Shown here in pieces: positions 36,103-45,256 of a DNA stretch of 64,000 nt. A program made the translations under genes and the position numbers. Position 1 is the stretch's first letter, and every line of letters begins with the position of its first letter. Below the pieces are notes generated by a model. That model was not told the DNA's origin and searched no databases. It saw nothing but the letters and a program-made list of their open reading frames with translations. The stretch lies in the NCBI GenBank assembly GCA_026986785.1, contig JALSNW010000015.1, positions 62,001 to 126,000 on the forward strand, written 5' to 3'. This DNA comes from Deltaproteobacteria bacterium (GTDB taxonomy: Bacteria; Desulfobacterota; Dissulfuribacteria; Dissulfuribacterales; QOAL01).

Positions 36103-37413
36103 ATGAACAGGGACAGCGTGGAATATCTTTCTCAAGAGCAATGGGCACAATGGCATACTGAACTTCTCCAATCCACGGTGAACAGGGCCTTTTCCAGGGT
36201 TCCTTTCTACAAGGAGCGGATGAGGGATGCAGGGGTGAGCCCTGATGATATCGGATCAGTAGAGGATATCGTAAAGTTGCCCTTCACCACCAGGGATGAC
36301 ATATCAGACAACTATCCCTATGGTCTGTTCTCTGTGCCTTTGCGGGATATCGTGAGGATACATGCGCTCAGGAGTGGTCATGCAAATCCCGTTGCGAGGG
36401 GGCTGACTGCGCAAGACCTCAGGAAGAGGACAGAGCTCACAGCCAGATTTTTCAAGATCTCAGGCGTTGGGGCAGACGACATAGTCCAGATATGTCTCGA
36501 TCCAGGTATGGCCCTTCACGGGCAGGATCTCAAGGAAGGTGCGGAGAATCTTGGTGCACTCGTGATCCCACCCGATCCTGTCTCTACCTTCACGAGGCTG
36601 AGGATCATGGCCGATTTCAAGACCACGGTTCTCATAACCACTCCTTCCTATGGAAGGCATCTCTTCGAGATATTCAAGGAAAAGAACATGCCCCTTGCTG
36701 CACTGAATCTGAAGACAGTGATCCTCATAGGTGAAACCCTTACAGACGAGGTGAGGACCATTTTCGAAAGGGAACTCGATTGTGAGACCAGGGCTGCCTA
36801 TGGGATATTCGAGGCCTCTGGCCCTTCGATGGCATATGAGTGTCACTGTAAGTGCGGCCTGCACATAGCAATGGATCACGTGATCCCTGAGATCATAGAT
36901 CCAAAGACGGCTAAGCCCCTGCCTGAAGGAGAAAGGGGAGAACTCGTCATAACCACGGTTACTGCAAGGGCAAACCCCCTTATTCGTTTCCGTACCGGGG
37001 ATATCACAAGGATCACCAAGCAGGTCTGTACCTGTGGTCGTACGAGTTGGAGGATGATGCCTGTTGAATCGAGGTGTGACAACCTCTTGACCGTCAGGGG
37101 AGTGAAGATATCTGCAGGCCAGATCGAGAAGCTCATCTCGGATCGTACAGGTGCAGGTCCTCTGCCTTTTCTCGTAGTCTTGCACAAATGGAAACACCTC
37201 ACCCAGATCGAGATCCTGATAGCCATAGACGAGAAGATCTTTATGGGGAGCCTACCACAGCTCCACCGGTGGGTGAGACAAAGCGAGGAGATATTTCAAG
37301 AGGCCATTGGGATATCGTGCAGGATAAGGCCCGTGGAATTCGAGTCCATAAAGCCATGTCTTCAGGAGGGCAGATTTGCCGTCTCCGAGGAGGAATTCAA
37401 CAAGGGGTGTTGA
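36103..37413 (+). CDS. paaK: Phenylacetate-CoA ligase
   Basis: 436 residues, ANL superfamily. It activates phenylacetate or related aryl acids with ATP and CoA. Landmarks are VKLPFTTRDDISDNYPYG, YGIFEASGPSMAYEC, the Zn/Cys cluster CHCKCGLH, FRTGDITRI and the C-terminal domain with RCDNLLTVRGVKISAGQIE. In anaerobes such ligases commonly sit with indolepyruvate:ferredoxin oxidoreductase and Liv genes for aromatic amino acid use; the oxidoreductase is not in this window. GGAGGG precedes the ATG. Confidence 0.95.
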   Translation: MNRDSVEYLSQEQWAQWHTELLQSTVNRAFSRVPFYKERMRDAGVSPDDIGSVEDIVKLPFTTRDDISDNYPYGLFSVPLRDIVRIHALRSGHANPVARGLTAQDLRKRTELTARFFKISGVGADDIVQICLDPGMALHGQDLKEGAENLGALVIPPDPVSTFTRLRIMADFKTTVLITTPSYGRHLFEIFKEKNMPLAALNLKTVILIGETLTDEVRTIFERELDCETRAAYGIFEASGPSMAYECHCKCGLHIAMDHVIPEIIDPKTAKPLPEGERGELVITTVTARANPLIRFRTGDITRITKQVCTCGRTSWRMMPVESRCDNLLTVRGVKISAGQIEKLISDRTGAGPLPFLVVLHKWKHLTQIEILIAIDEKIFMGSLPQLHRWVRQSEEIFQEAIGISCRIRPVEFESIKPCLQEGRFAVSEEEFNKGC

Positions 37414-37445
37414 TATTGTGTCTCAATGCAGGTGAAGTCTGGGGG

Positions 37446-39197
37446 TTATGGTGCTCGGTTGGTATGATCGTGTCCATCCCTTGTATCCAGTTTTTTGGAG
37501 ACCTTTATGCAGAGGAGTTTGTCCTGTCTCTCCTTTTCCTGGCGGTCAGGCCAGCCCTCCCAGGGAAGAGATCTCTCCGTAAGTATCTCCTCGGCCTTGA
37601 TGTGGGGTTCAAGGGATAGGGATCCCATCAACATGGCCTTGTCTTCCCTCGAAAGGATGAAGAGCCAATCTCCACGGGTAGACAAGGCGTCCTTGACGGA
37701 ACTTGTATCTACGAAGTTTTTTACTGGCTTGTCCTGATGGAGATAAAAGCTTAGCCTTGTCCTTGCCCTGGTCCCGAGCTTGAAATAGGCAGGCGTGAAC
37801 CCTTGCTCCTTGAGCAATACTTGGCGTACATGCTTTAGAAAAGTCTTTTCTGTAGCAGCCTTGTCGAGAAGTGGTTTTTCGACCCCGCTGATCCCTGCCA
37901 TCGTGAAGAATGCAGTGGATAGAGTCAGCATTGCAAGGCCTGTTAGTCTCTTTTTGTCTCTTTGGAGCCAGAAGATGGCTGCTGTTGCACATGCCAAGAT
38001 GACGAGGCCGTGGGCCAGGACGACCACTATGAACTCTTTTGTAAACGGGACGTCTTTAGACAGTAGCCCCCAGCCCGAAGCCAGGATGAGCAGAGAGGAG
38101 AAGAGCAGAAAAAACCAGGTCTGGATACGCAAGGCGGATCTTGTTTGCCTTCTTGTCAAGATACCCTTTTCTATGATAACCCCTGTTATCAAGGCGCAAA
38201 AAGGCAGGATAGGCAGTATGTAATAGCTCCTGCGGGAACCAGCAAGGGTGAACATGCCAAAGATGGCAATAAGGGACAAGAGGAGCCATTTGGTATCCGT
38301 TGTCTGTTTTGGGAATCTTCTGAACAGAAGAAACAACATGGCCAGGAAAAGAGGGGTCCAGGGCAGGGTCCATATAGGGACAAATTCCAGGTACATGAAA
38401 GGGGAGCCCCTGTGATCGAAGGGTTTAATGGCCCTTGTCACGGTTTCATGGAAGGCTGTAGATAGCCAATTGTAACCAACAGCACCATTATCCCAGTTCG
38501 ATAGTAGAAACGGGATCAGGTAAAGGCACAGCCCGGCTCCAAGAGAAACCAAAACAACGGGTCGCATCAGGCCCTTCAACCGCCTGTTGAGCAGGATCTC
38601 TATGGCCACCACCATCAAGGTGATTACAATCCCAACCATGCCCTTCATGTGGCCAGCCAGGGCCACAAGGCATCCGAAGACAAAGACGGTCCATGGCCTC
38701 GGCTCCTGCCTCCAGTGCCAATACCAGGCAATGGCCACAGTTATGGCAGCAAGATTCAGCATGTCTGGAGATGCACATCTACCCCACTGGATGAATCCCA
38801 GACATGTACCAAGTATGCCTGTAGCAAGGAGTGCAGCTTGCCTGGAAAAGATCTTCTCCCCCAGGAAATAGGTGGCCATCAGGGCAAAAGACGCACCAAT
38901 TGCAGAAGGCAGTCTCAGGGTGAATTCGTCGAGGCTCCCTCTGAGTTTGGTGATCCCAATGACGAACCAGTAGGGCACAAGGGGTTTAGTGACATAGGGC
39001 ACCCATAGGCAGGTAGGATGAAGGAAATCCCTTTTTATGAGCATTTCCCTGACCACCTCGGCAATCCTGCCTTCTGCCTTTCCGAGTGGGGCAAGGCCGA
39101 GTCGATAGAAAAGCAGGAAGATGCCCATTGCGAACACGGCAAATGTCAAAAAGATCCACAATTCCCCATCTGCCTCATCCAGTGATTTGTTGTCCAT
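37446..39197 (-). CDS. ArnT-like membrane glycosyltransferase (PMT/GT39-GT83 type)
   Basis: 583 residues, about 11-12 helices. The first periplasmic loop has GLAPLGKAEGRIAEVVREML, with acidic residue Glu in the place of the catalytic DE pair, and KPLVPYWF follows as in ArnT relatives. It moves a sugar from a polyprenyl phosphate to lipid A or another envelope acceptor; donor and acceptor are unknown. The longest frame (from 39281) runs into dispersed repeat D, so I use the ATG at 39197. It converges on paaK. Confidence 0.9.
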   Translation of the reverse strand: MDNKSLDEADGELWIFLTFAVFAMGIFLLFYRLGLAPLGKAEGRIAEVVREMLIKRDFLHPTCLWVPYVTKPLVPYWFVIGITKLRGSLDEFTLRLPSAIGASFALMATYFLGEKIFSRQAALLATGILGTCLGFIQWGRCASPDMLNLAAITVAIAWYWHWRQEPRPWTVFVFGCLVALAGHMKGMVGIVITLMVVAIEILLNRRLKGLMRPVVLVSLGAGLCLYLIPFLLSNWDNGAVGYNWLSTAFHETVTRAIKPFDHRGSPFMYLEFVPIWTLPWTPLFLAMLFLLFRRFPKQTTDTKWLLLSLIAIFGMFTLAGSRRSYYILPILPFCALITGVIIEKGILTRRQTRSALRIQTWFFLLFSSLLILASGWGLLSKDVPFTKEFIVVVLAHGLVILACATAAIFWLQRDKKRLTGLAMLTLSTAFFTMAGISGVEKPLLDKAATEKTFLKHVRQVLLKEQGFTPAYFKLGTRARTRLSFYLHQDKPVKNFVDTSSVKDALSTRGDWLFILSREDKAMLMGSLSLEPHIKAEEILTERSLPWEGWPDRQEKERQDKLLCIKVSKKLDTRDGHDHTNRAP

Positions 39198-39217
39198 ATC
39201 TATTTTTTGGTCTTTAT

Positions 39218-39414
39218 CCTGAATTATGCGCTTCAACTGCCTGAAAAGAATAATTTTCTTAAATGATTGCATGGTTGGCATGTATATGATCCCATTGTAT
39301 TTTCACCTGAAAGCTGCAGACGACCTTGCCGTTGCTGTTTCGTTGTCTTGAAAATACATATGCGTGTCCCTTCCTCACATCTTCGACAAGGCTTATGGGC
39401 TGTATAATCAGCGG
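39218..39414 (-). repeat. Dispersed TIR repeat, copy D (long form, extended)
   Basis: Read on the minus strand it holds GTGAAAATACAATGGGATC, CCAACCATGCAATCATTTAA and the arm CAGGCAGTTGAAGCGCATAA. The other end is spread out: a weak arm (TGTATAATCAGCGG) appears near 39402-39414 on the plus strand, so the element may carry an insert of about 60 bp. Confidence 0.65.
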
Positions 39415-39679
39415 GTTTATTGTTTGTCGTCATAGATGAAGATCTCTGTACTGTAGAAAACTCGATTGCCTGGTGTCAAGATCGAGTCGTGATCAAGGCT
39501 TGGGCTATGTCTAAAAATCAGAAATTCTGTCTCAGAACAAGATTCATGGGAACGATAAATAGAGACATCTTATTGATATTTATTGTTTTTTTTGAATGCA
39601 ATAAAGTTGTTGGGTAAAAGGGCAACTTTTACATGTTCTTGTTCATGATGTTTTTCCATGGCAAAGGCAGGGTTGGCCC
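39415..39679. other. Gene-free spacer
   Basis: No supported gene. A 65-codon open frame (39420-39617) has no recognisable features. The last third is T-rich, and an imperfect hairpin (GGCAGGG with CCCTTGC, about 39667-39684) lies just before the DUF5320 promoter. Confidence 0.45.
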
Positions 39680-39724
39680 TTGCTTTTTAGTCTTATGCTC
39701 ATTATATTGTGGGCATAAGACTAA
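39680..39724 (+). promoter_or_regulatory. Promoter with overlapping 12-bp inverted repeat (operator) for DUF5320
   Basis: TTGCTT (39680-39685), a 17-bp spacer and TATATT (39703-39708). A perfect inverted repeat, TTAGTCTTATGC (39687-39698) with GCATAAGACTAA (39713-39724), spans the spacer, the -10 and the probable transcription start. The half-site centres are 26 bp apart. It is well placed for a dimeric repressor. Confidence 0.65.
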
Positions 39725-39745
39725 TATGAAAGGGGGTGTAAGATT

Positions 39746-40039
39746 ATGCCTGGATTTGACAGAACAGGCCCAACAGGTGCAGGACCTGGAACCGGTTGGA
39801 GACAGGGCCGCTGTTTCGGTTTTGGGACCCGTGGAGTGGGAAGAAACAGGGGCAGATCCTGGCGCAGGCCGGGGGCAGGTTTCTGCCGCAGAGTCGCCGG
39901 ATTCGGTGCCGGCTTTGGCTGGGGCCGTCGGGGTAATTTCCCTGCAGGGCAGGAACGAGATGCCCTTCTCGAAGAAAAGTCCTGGCTTGAGGAAAAGCTG
40001 AGGGCAATAGAAGATAGGCTTTCTTCCCTTAGGTCTTGA
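39746..40039 (+). CDS. DUF5320 small Gly/Arg-rich protein
   Basis: 97 residues. It begins MPGFDRTGPTGAGPGTGWRQGRC, the recurrent start of the DUF5320 family, continues with Gly/Arg/Phe-rich low complexity, and ends in a charged coiled-coil tail (LLEEKSWLEEKLRAIEDRLSSL). Such proteins usually occur with NifX/NafY-type dinitrogenase cofactor proteins and DUF134 regulators in anaerobes; none of the former is adjacent here. AAAGGGGG lies about 10 bp before the ATG. Confidence 0.85.
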   Translation: MPGFDRTGPTGAGPGTGWRQGRCFGFGTRGVGRNRGRSWRRPGAGFCRRVAGFGAGFGWGRRGNFPAGQERDALLEEKSWLEEKLRAIEDRLSSLRS

Positions 40040-40127
40040 GGCCTGGGGATAAGCCTTGGCCCTAAGTATCCAATGGAGCCTCGAATGTCTTTTCTATTTC
40101 GGGGCTTCTTGGAAGAAGTTTATGATT

Positions 40128-40613
40128 TCAGTCTGTTAAAAGGCCGATCGGGTCTTCGTCAAGTCTTCCGGCACGGCCCTTTTTTATGGCATCTGTGGCG
40201 AGTTTGTCTGCTATCTCGTTTTCTCCGTGACCAGCATGTCCCCGTACCCAGCGCCATGTTACATCATGTCTTTGGCACAATTGGTCTAACCTTTTCCACA
40301 GATCGGCATTCTTTACAGGCCTGTTGTCCGCCCTTTTCCAGCCCTTTGCCTTCCAGCCTGAAAGCCAGGACGTTATGCCATTTTTCAGATATTGGGAGTC
40401 TGTTGTAATGACCACCTTGCATGGCCGTTTCAATGCCTCTAGGCCCCTTATTGCTGCGAGGAGTTCCATCCTGTTGTTTGTGGTATGAGAGGAAAACCCA
40501 CAAATTCTCTTTTCATGGGTGTTGTAACGCAAGAGTGCACCCCATCCTCCAGGCCCAGGGTTGCCAGAACAGGCACCATCCGTAAATATCTCGACTACTT
40601 GTCCCTGTTTCAT
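40128..40613 (-). CDS. rnhA: Ribonuclease HI
   Basis: 161 residues. All catalytic acids are present: [16 protein letters not shown] (Asp), NRMELLAAI (Glu), TTDSQYL (Asp) and ENEIADKLA (Asp), with the basic handle [20 protein letters not shown] and the HAGHGENE loop. It removes RNA from RNA-DNA hybrids. The ATG at 40613 lies 12 bp after the kinase stop; the ATG at 40619 is an alternative. Confidence 0.96.
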   Translation of the reverse strand: MKQGQVVEIFTDGACSGNPGPGGWGALLRYNTHEKRICGFSSHTTNNRMELLAAIRGLEALKRPCKVVITTDSQYLKNGITSWLSGWKAKGWKRADNRPVKNADLWKRLDQLCQRHDVTWRWVRGHAGHGENEIADKLATDAIKKGRAGRLDEDPIGLLTD

Positions 40614-40624
40614 ATGCATATAAG

Positions 40625-41737
40625 TTAGCGGTTGGCAGCTTCCTTGCCCCATGTCTTGGCTGTGCCTATCCTTGTGGGCAGGAAGATCTCCACCACGGTC
40701 CCTTCCCCCTCTACACTTGATATGTTTATAGTCCCTCCATGTTCTTCGATGATCTGTTTGACAACGCAAAGCCCCAGGCCAGAGCTCTTCTTCTTGGTGC
40801 CGAAGAATGGGACAAAGATCTTTTTTAGTACCTCTTCTGGCATACCAGTTCCATGATCTATGATCTTTACGATGGCCCCATATTTTGCATGCCTTGTGCG
40901 TACTATTATCTTCTTGCCCTCTTCACTGGCCTCTATGGCATTTCTGAGGCAATGAACCAGACTAAGCTTTATCAGATTGGCATTTACTTCCACGAACAGA
41001 GGGGTCTGGGCGAGCTCGGTCACTATGGTTATGCCCTTTTGCTTGGCTTCAGGGAGGATCATGTTGACAGAAGATTTTACGAGCCTGTTCAGATCCTCCC
41101 TCGTGAATGCCCAGGACAGGTCGCCTTTTATGGTCTCAAATTTTTTGACGATATTTTCCAGCCTGATGACCTGATGAAGAATAGCCTTTAGATATTCCCG
41201 TCTCTCTTGCCTCGGCAAAGACTTGTTGAGAATGCGCCGGATCATACCTCCTATTACCATCACAGGGTTTCGGATCTCATGGGCCACATTTAGGGCAAGT
41301 TCTGCCCTGGTCCTTTCTGAAACCAGTATCTCCGTGTTCTGGTTGAGATTCAATAGCTCCTGGCTGATCCGTTCGATCTTTTTCTTGTCTTCACCCATGC
41401 GTTCCATGATCCGTTGCATGGTCTGGAAAAACAGGGTTATGGAGGTTATCAGAAAGAATATGGCAGTATTGATGGATCCGCTTATGGGTGAAAGGACTAC
41501 CCAGTATTCCCTCTTGCCCATATATAGGAGGATATGTTTTACAATATGGCCCAAGGGACGAGAAAGGGAAAAGGCCAGGAGTGCTGCAACGAGCCAGTTG
41601 AGATAGCTATAGAATATGTTGTCGGGCCTGGTCCTTGAGATCTGTCTTGCCACCTTCAGGCATAGGAGTGAAATGATGATCATGGTCAGGCTCCCTGCCA
41701 CATCTATTACTATTATGGGAGTACAGATAGACATCAT
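40625..41737 (-). CDS. Membrane sensor histidine kinase
   Basis: 370 residues. Three membrane helices (about 8-28, 45-65, 85-105) include [13 protein letters not shown], with two His and an Arg in or near the membrane. A coiled linker, the H-box [18 protein letters not shown], an N-box region [14 protein letters not shown], the G1 box [11 protein letters not shown] and the G2 box [10 protein letters not shown] follow, so it is a complete kinase. No response regulator is adjacent. It overlaps the upstream membrane gene by one base (TAATG). Confidence 0.9.
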   Translation of the reverse strand: MMSICTPIIVIDVAGSLTMIIISLLCLKVARQISRTRPDNIFYSYLNWLVAALLAFSLSRPLGHIVKHILLYMGKREYWVVLSPISGSINTAIFFLITSITLFFQTMQRIMERMGEDKKKIERISQELLNLNQNTEILVSERTRAELALNVAHEIRNPVMVIGGMIRRILNKSLPRQERREYLKAILHQVIRLENIVKKFETIKGDLSWAFTREDLNRLVKSSVNMILPEAKQKGITIVTELAQTPLFVEVNANLIKLSLVHCLRNAIEASEEGKKIIVRTRHAKYGAIVKIIDHGTGMPEEVLKKIFVPFFGTKKKSSGLGLCVVKQIIEEHGGTINISSVEGEGTVVEIFLPTRIGTAKTWGKEAANR

Positions 41738-42285
41738 TATCTCTTGATTTCACCCTGCTCCTTTTCCTCTGCCTTTAGGTGTTGCAGAAGCTGCTTCAGG
41801 CCTACATAGAAGAACAACATGGCTGTTACACAGATTATATGGTCCAATTTGCAGGCATACCATATCCAGAACTTGAGTCCTGCGTTTTCAGGAAGGGCAG
41901 TAGGACAGTTGTCCAAGCTGTAGAGGGATATGATATGGCCTGTAAAGGTTACCGCGTTCCAGAGGGCGAGAAGTGCAGAGCCTGCTGCCAAAGACTTCCA
42001 GCACCGGCGCATCCAGAAAGAGCTTCTTCGTATCATGAAGTATAGCCAAACCATTGCTGCCCCGAAACAAATGTGTCCCAGCTGGTGCACGTAGAGGCCT
42101 TCTTTGGGCCCGTGTTCCTGAAAGGCCCATGCGGTTTCAGGGCTCAACAGTTGCAAGAATATTTGCGCCATAATCAGACTGAGAAGTGACAGAACAGTAG
42201 GAAACGATCCTTTTTGTCCAGGATGGCCTCTATTCATAGGGATGTCCCAAATATGCCCCAGGGCCTTTGTTGTATGTATAGACAT
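41737..42285 (-). CDS. Unknown membrane protein paired with histidine kinase
   Basis: Up to 182 residues, with four to five helices. Conserved-looking His residues lie in EGLYVHQLGHICFGAAMVW, VTFTGHIISL and KLDHIICVTAM; their regular placement within helices could suit heme or quinone contacts (speculation). The stop overlaps the kinase start, so the two are translated together and this may be the sensory partner. The start is uncertain: ATG at 42285 or at 42237. I do not recognise a named family. Confidence 0.65.
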   Translation of the reverse strand: MSIHTTKALGHIWDIPMNRGHPGQKGSFPTVLSLLSLIMAQIFLQLLSPETAWAFQEHGPKEGLYVHQLGHICFGAAMVWLYFMIRRSSFWMRRCWKSLAAGSALLALWNAVTFTGHIISLYSLDNCPTALPENAGLKFWIWYACKLDHIICVTAMLFFYVGLKQLLQHLKAEEKEQGEIKR

Positions 42286-42400
42286 CTATTTTCTTGGTGG
42301 GTTGAGAAGCAGCCATAAGGTTCCTGCTGGCACATCCTATTTTTTTTCAGGCAGACAAGCCCTGTTTATCCCTTCGGCCTTTTTGGGTCAAAATCCAAGT

Positions 42401-43111
42401 TTATGGCCTATGCCCACTATACAAGGTGACTATGCCCATAGTCAAAGGCCTATATGAGACGTCCTTGAATCCCGCCTCTCTCATCATATTACATATCTCC
42501 TCCTGGGAATAGAAGCCATCTATGGATTCTGCCAGGTACCTGTAGGCCTCTTTGTCGCCGGAGATCATACCTCCAAGAACAGGGAGAATCCTGTGGAGAT
42601 AAAATCTGTAGACAGGGGCAAAGACAGGGTTCGATGGCCTGGAAAACTCCAGAATGGCAGCAATCCCCCCTGGCTTCAATACCCTGTACATTTCGTCAAG
42701 GCCCTTGGTCAGATTTGACAGGTTTCTTATGCCAAAGGCCACGCTAAAACCAGAAAAGGTCTCATCAGGTAGGGGTAAAGCCTCACCATCTCCGCAAACA
42801 GGCAGGATACAATGGCCATTTTTGTGTTGGCCCAATCTTTTCATGCCGTATTCTAACATATCGAAACAGAAGTCGAGGGCGACCACAGTGCGTTTCTTTT
42901 GCCTTACTATCTCCCGTGAAAGAGGTAGGGTCCCTGCACAGATATCCAGTATAGGGCTATCACAGCCTCGCAGCAAGGAGGCTGTAAGAAAGCGCCAGTA
43001 ATGGTCTATATAGAGGCTGAGCATGGTGTTGAGAAGGTCGTATCTGGGTGTGACCGATGTAAATTTTTCCTGGACAAATGCCTTTTTGGAGGCTTTCGAT
43101 GGAAGACTCAT
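42401..43111 (-). CDS. ubiE: Demethylmenaquinone methyltransferase (UbiE/MenG)
   Basis: 236 residues. It methylates demethylmenaquinone with SAM, the last step in menaquinone synthesis. Visible are FTSVTPRYDLLNTMLSLYIDHYWR, LDICAGTLPLSREIV (SAM site), VALDFCFDML and FSVAFGIRNLSN, the MenG/UbiE signature. It directly follows mqnA in a futalosine-pathway operon, so menaquinone rather than ubiquinone is the likely product. Confidence 0.92.
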   Translation of the reverse strand: MSLPSKASKKAFVQEKFTSVTPRYDLLNTMLSLYIDHYWRFLTASLLRGCDSPILDICAGTLPLSREIVRQKKRTVVALDFCFDMLEYGMKRLGQHKNGHCILPVCGDGEALPLPDETFSGFSVAFGIRNLSNLTKGLDEMYRVLKPGGIAAILEFSRPSNPVFAPVYRFYLHRILPVLGGMISGDKEAYRYLAESIDGFYSQEEICNMMREAGFKDVSYRPLTMGIVTLYSGHRP

Positions 43112-43140
43112 GGCTGTTTGGTCTCAAAGATAGTTTTCAT

Positions 43141-43956
43141 TTATATCTCTTTCAGTTGGGGCATCTCCGGGATCTTGCCCATCTGCTTGAGGAGTCTGAA
43201 GAAGTGGCCCAGACCCTTCATCTTCAGGTGTGAGAGGTCGAACTCTATCCCTTTCAGGTAAGAAAGACATTCCCCTTGGGTCATAGGGATCCTGTTGCAG
43301 ACCATGCCAGCGATCTCACCAAGATTTTTGACCCCCTGGGTATAGGAATCGGCCAGGCGTTTTTTCAGCAGTGAAAGGGCCAAACTGCCTTCAAGGCCTG
43401 AATCCTTCCTGACAGCCCACAAGGCGAAGACAAAGGGCAGGGATGTTGTCTCGTACCACATGGATGCAAGGTCATAGGAGAAGATGTCCCTGAGATTACG
43501 TTTCAGCTTTAGGGCCTCGTCCCCTATGGCAAGATAGGCATCTGCATCCCTGTCCCTGTCAAAATCGTCAAAGGTGCCAGATGTATAGAATGGCTCAAAT
43601 CCATTGAAATATTCCAATATGATGAAAAGGAGATTGATGGAGGTCTCAGACTGGTTGGTGAGAACGATCCTTGCTCTTGACAGGTCATAGATAGGCCGTC
43701 TGCTGAACAGAAGTACACTACCAACTGTCCCGGTGGCACTGATGCAGTAGTCCTTCAAGATAAAATAGTCTTTGTGGTTCAATCCATAGGAAAACGAGGA
43801 TATGAGCCCAACGTCTATCTCTCCTGCCTTGAGCATCCTGTTGAGTTTGGAGGGATTGTCTTCAACGGTCTCCCACTGCTCTAATGCCCCCATCCTGACG
43901 AATGGGATGAGAAGAGGGGCTGTGTTTATGAAGTTGACTATGCCTAATTTGTACAC
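43141..43956 (-). CDS. mqnA: Chorismate dehydratase MqnA
   Basis: 271 residues. MqnA turns chorismate into 3-enolpyruvylbenzoate, the first futalosine-pathway step. It has the start KLGIVNFINTAPLLIPF, the MqnA/MqnD periplasmic-binding-like fold, and GLISSFSYGLNH and ALWAVRKDSGL. The GTG start (43956) has AAGGGG about 6 bp ahead and follows the deaminase stop by 1 bp, so the two are coupled. Confidence 0.93.
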   Translation of the reverse strand: MYKLGIVNFINTAPLLIPFVRMGALEQWETVEDNPSKLNRMLKAGEIDVGLISSFSYGLNHKDYFILKDYCISATGTVGSVLLFSRRPIYDLSRARIVLTNQSETSINLLFIILEYFNGFEPFYTSGTFDDFDRDRDADAYLAIGDEALKLKRNLRDIFSYDLASMWYETTSLPFVFALWAVRKDSGLEGSLALSLLKKRLADSYTQGVKNLGEIAGMVCNRIPMTQGECLSYLKGIEFDLSHLKMKGLGHFFRLLKQMGKIPEMPQLKEI

Positions 43957-43957
43957 T

Positions 43958-45226
43958 TTATCCCCTTTTGGTTTTGTCTGTTCCCTGAAAGGGCCTTACA
44001 TGTATAAGCCTTGATTGTTCAGGCCAGGAACAGACATGTGCGAAGATTTCCTTTTGGGATGGTGGCCCTTCTTCAAGTACCAGAAAAGATGACAGTGCGC
44101 CAGGTTCGAGGCAGCCCACCACACCAGACAGCCCCAGGGCAGATGCGCCGTTTATGGTGGCTGCCCTAAAGATGTCCTCAGGATGGATGTCAGGGGCCAT
44201 ATCCATCAATTTTTTCATCTCCTTGAACAAGGAAAGGTCTTGGTTGCTTGCAAGGCTGTCAGTGCCAATACAGACCTTGATGCCAGGGGCAGAAAATAGC
44301 CTTGACACTGGGGCAGTGCCAGATCCTATGAATTCGTTGCTTCGCGGGCAGAGGCAGACGTAGCAGCCCCTTTCGGACAGGAGTCTCACATCCCTATCGT
44401 CCACGTGTACGCAGTGAACACATATGGTAGAGGGATCGAGTGCCCCAACTGCGTGGAGGAGTTCCACGCTGGAGCGGGCAGGCCTGAAAAATTCATCCAC
44501 CTTTCTTCCTCGTTCCGCAAGTATGTCGGCCAGGGGGCCTCTTGCAGTCCTGACAAGTTCTGCCTCTTCCATGGATTCCGAGCAGTGTATGGAAAAGGGC
44601 AGGCCGTGGCCCCTGCACCAGTCCTTTATCTTTCTCAATGCATCTGGCGAGCAAGTATAGACTGCATGGGGTGAATACGTATTCTTTCTACATGGGCCAT
44701 AGGGCAGATCAGGCAGTCTTGGGAGATTGAGGTCATGGGGCAGGGGATGAATGATCTCCCTGAAATTTAGCGCACAGAATACATCCTTGCCCAGGCTGTC
44801 TATGGCCAAGGCCCCAAAGCTGCCATTTCCCACGTCTCCCAATGTATTGATGCCTCGGGCCACTACCTCCTTCAATGCCTGGATAGCTGCCCTTTTCACT
44901 GCCTCGTTCTTGTTCCCGATCCACTGCTGCTTCAATTCCATGGCCCTTCTAAGCCATTTGGCGAAACCAAGTCCAGTGGGTATCAGGTCCTTGGCAAAGG
45001 AGAATTCCAGATGGCAGTGGACATTTACAAGGCTTGGCAATAGGACTGCATCTCCATGATCCACTATGTCCATGTCTTTTGAGACAAAAAGGCCCAAGAG
45101 ATCTCTTTTGTCTCCAAGGGCGATTATGTGCCCCCTTTCAACGGCAATACCGCCATCTTCAATCATGGGTCTTGATCCAGGCAAAACCCATCTTGCAAGG
45201 TGTATCAGGGTTTTTTTGTGCGCCAT
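43958..45226 (-). CDS. mqnX: Amidohydrolase, probable aminofutalosine deaminase
   Basis: 422 residues. The metal sites are NVHCHLEFS (HxH), SIHCSES, HCVHVDD and GTDSLASNQDLSLF (Asp), as in the chlorohydrolase/adenosine deaminase-like group. Because it lies between mqnC and mqnA, the best reading is deamination of 6-amino-6-deoxyfutalosine to futalosine (MqnX type); a guanine/SAH deaminase role is the alternative. Context makes the call, not unique residues. Confidence 0.8.
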   Translation of the reverse strand: MAHKKTLIHLARWVLPGSRPMIEDGGIAVERGHIIALGDKRDLLGLFVSKDMDIVDHGDAVLLPSLVNVHCHLEFSFAKDLIPTGLGFAKWLRRAMELKQQWIGNKNEAVKRAAIQALKEVVARGINTLGDVGNGSFGALAIDSLGKDVFCALNFREIIHPLPHDLNLPRLPDLPYGPCRKNTYSPHAVYTCSPDALRKIKDWCRGHGLPFSIHCSESMEEAELVRTARGPLADILAERGRKVDEFFRPARSSVELLHAVGALDPSTICVHCVHVDDRDVRLLSERGCYVCLCPRSNEFIGSGTAPVSRLFSAPGIKVCIGTDSLASNQDLSLFKEMKKLMDMAPDIHPEDIFRAATINGASALGLSGVVGCLEPGALSSFLVLEEGPPSQKEIFAHVCSWPEQSRLIHVRPFQGTDKTKRG

Positions 45227-45256
45227 GTGATATGAAGATCCGGTTTGATGGCCTTA

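Noticed and set aside
39198-39281. N-terminal extension of the glycosyltransferase frame (and a similar frame at 47611-47796)
   Set aside because: The extension (MQSFKKIILFRQLK) is dispersed-repeat sequence read through; the same peptide pattern appears at copy E, so it is not part of the enzyme.
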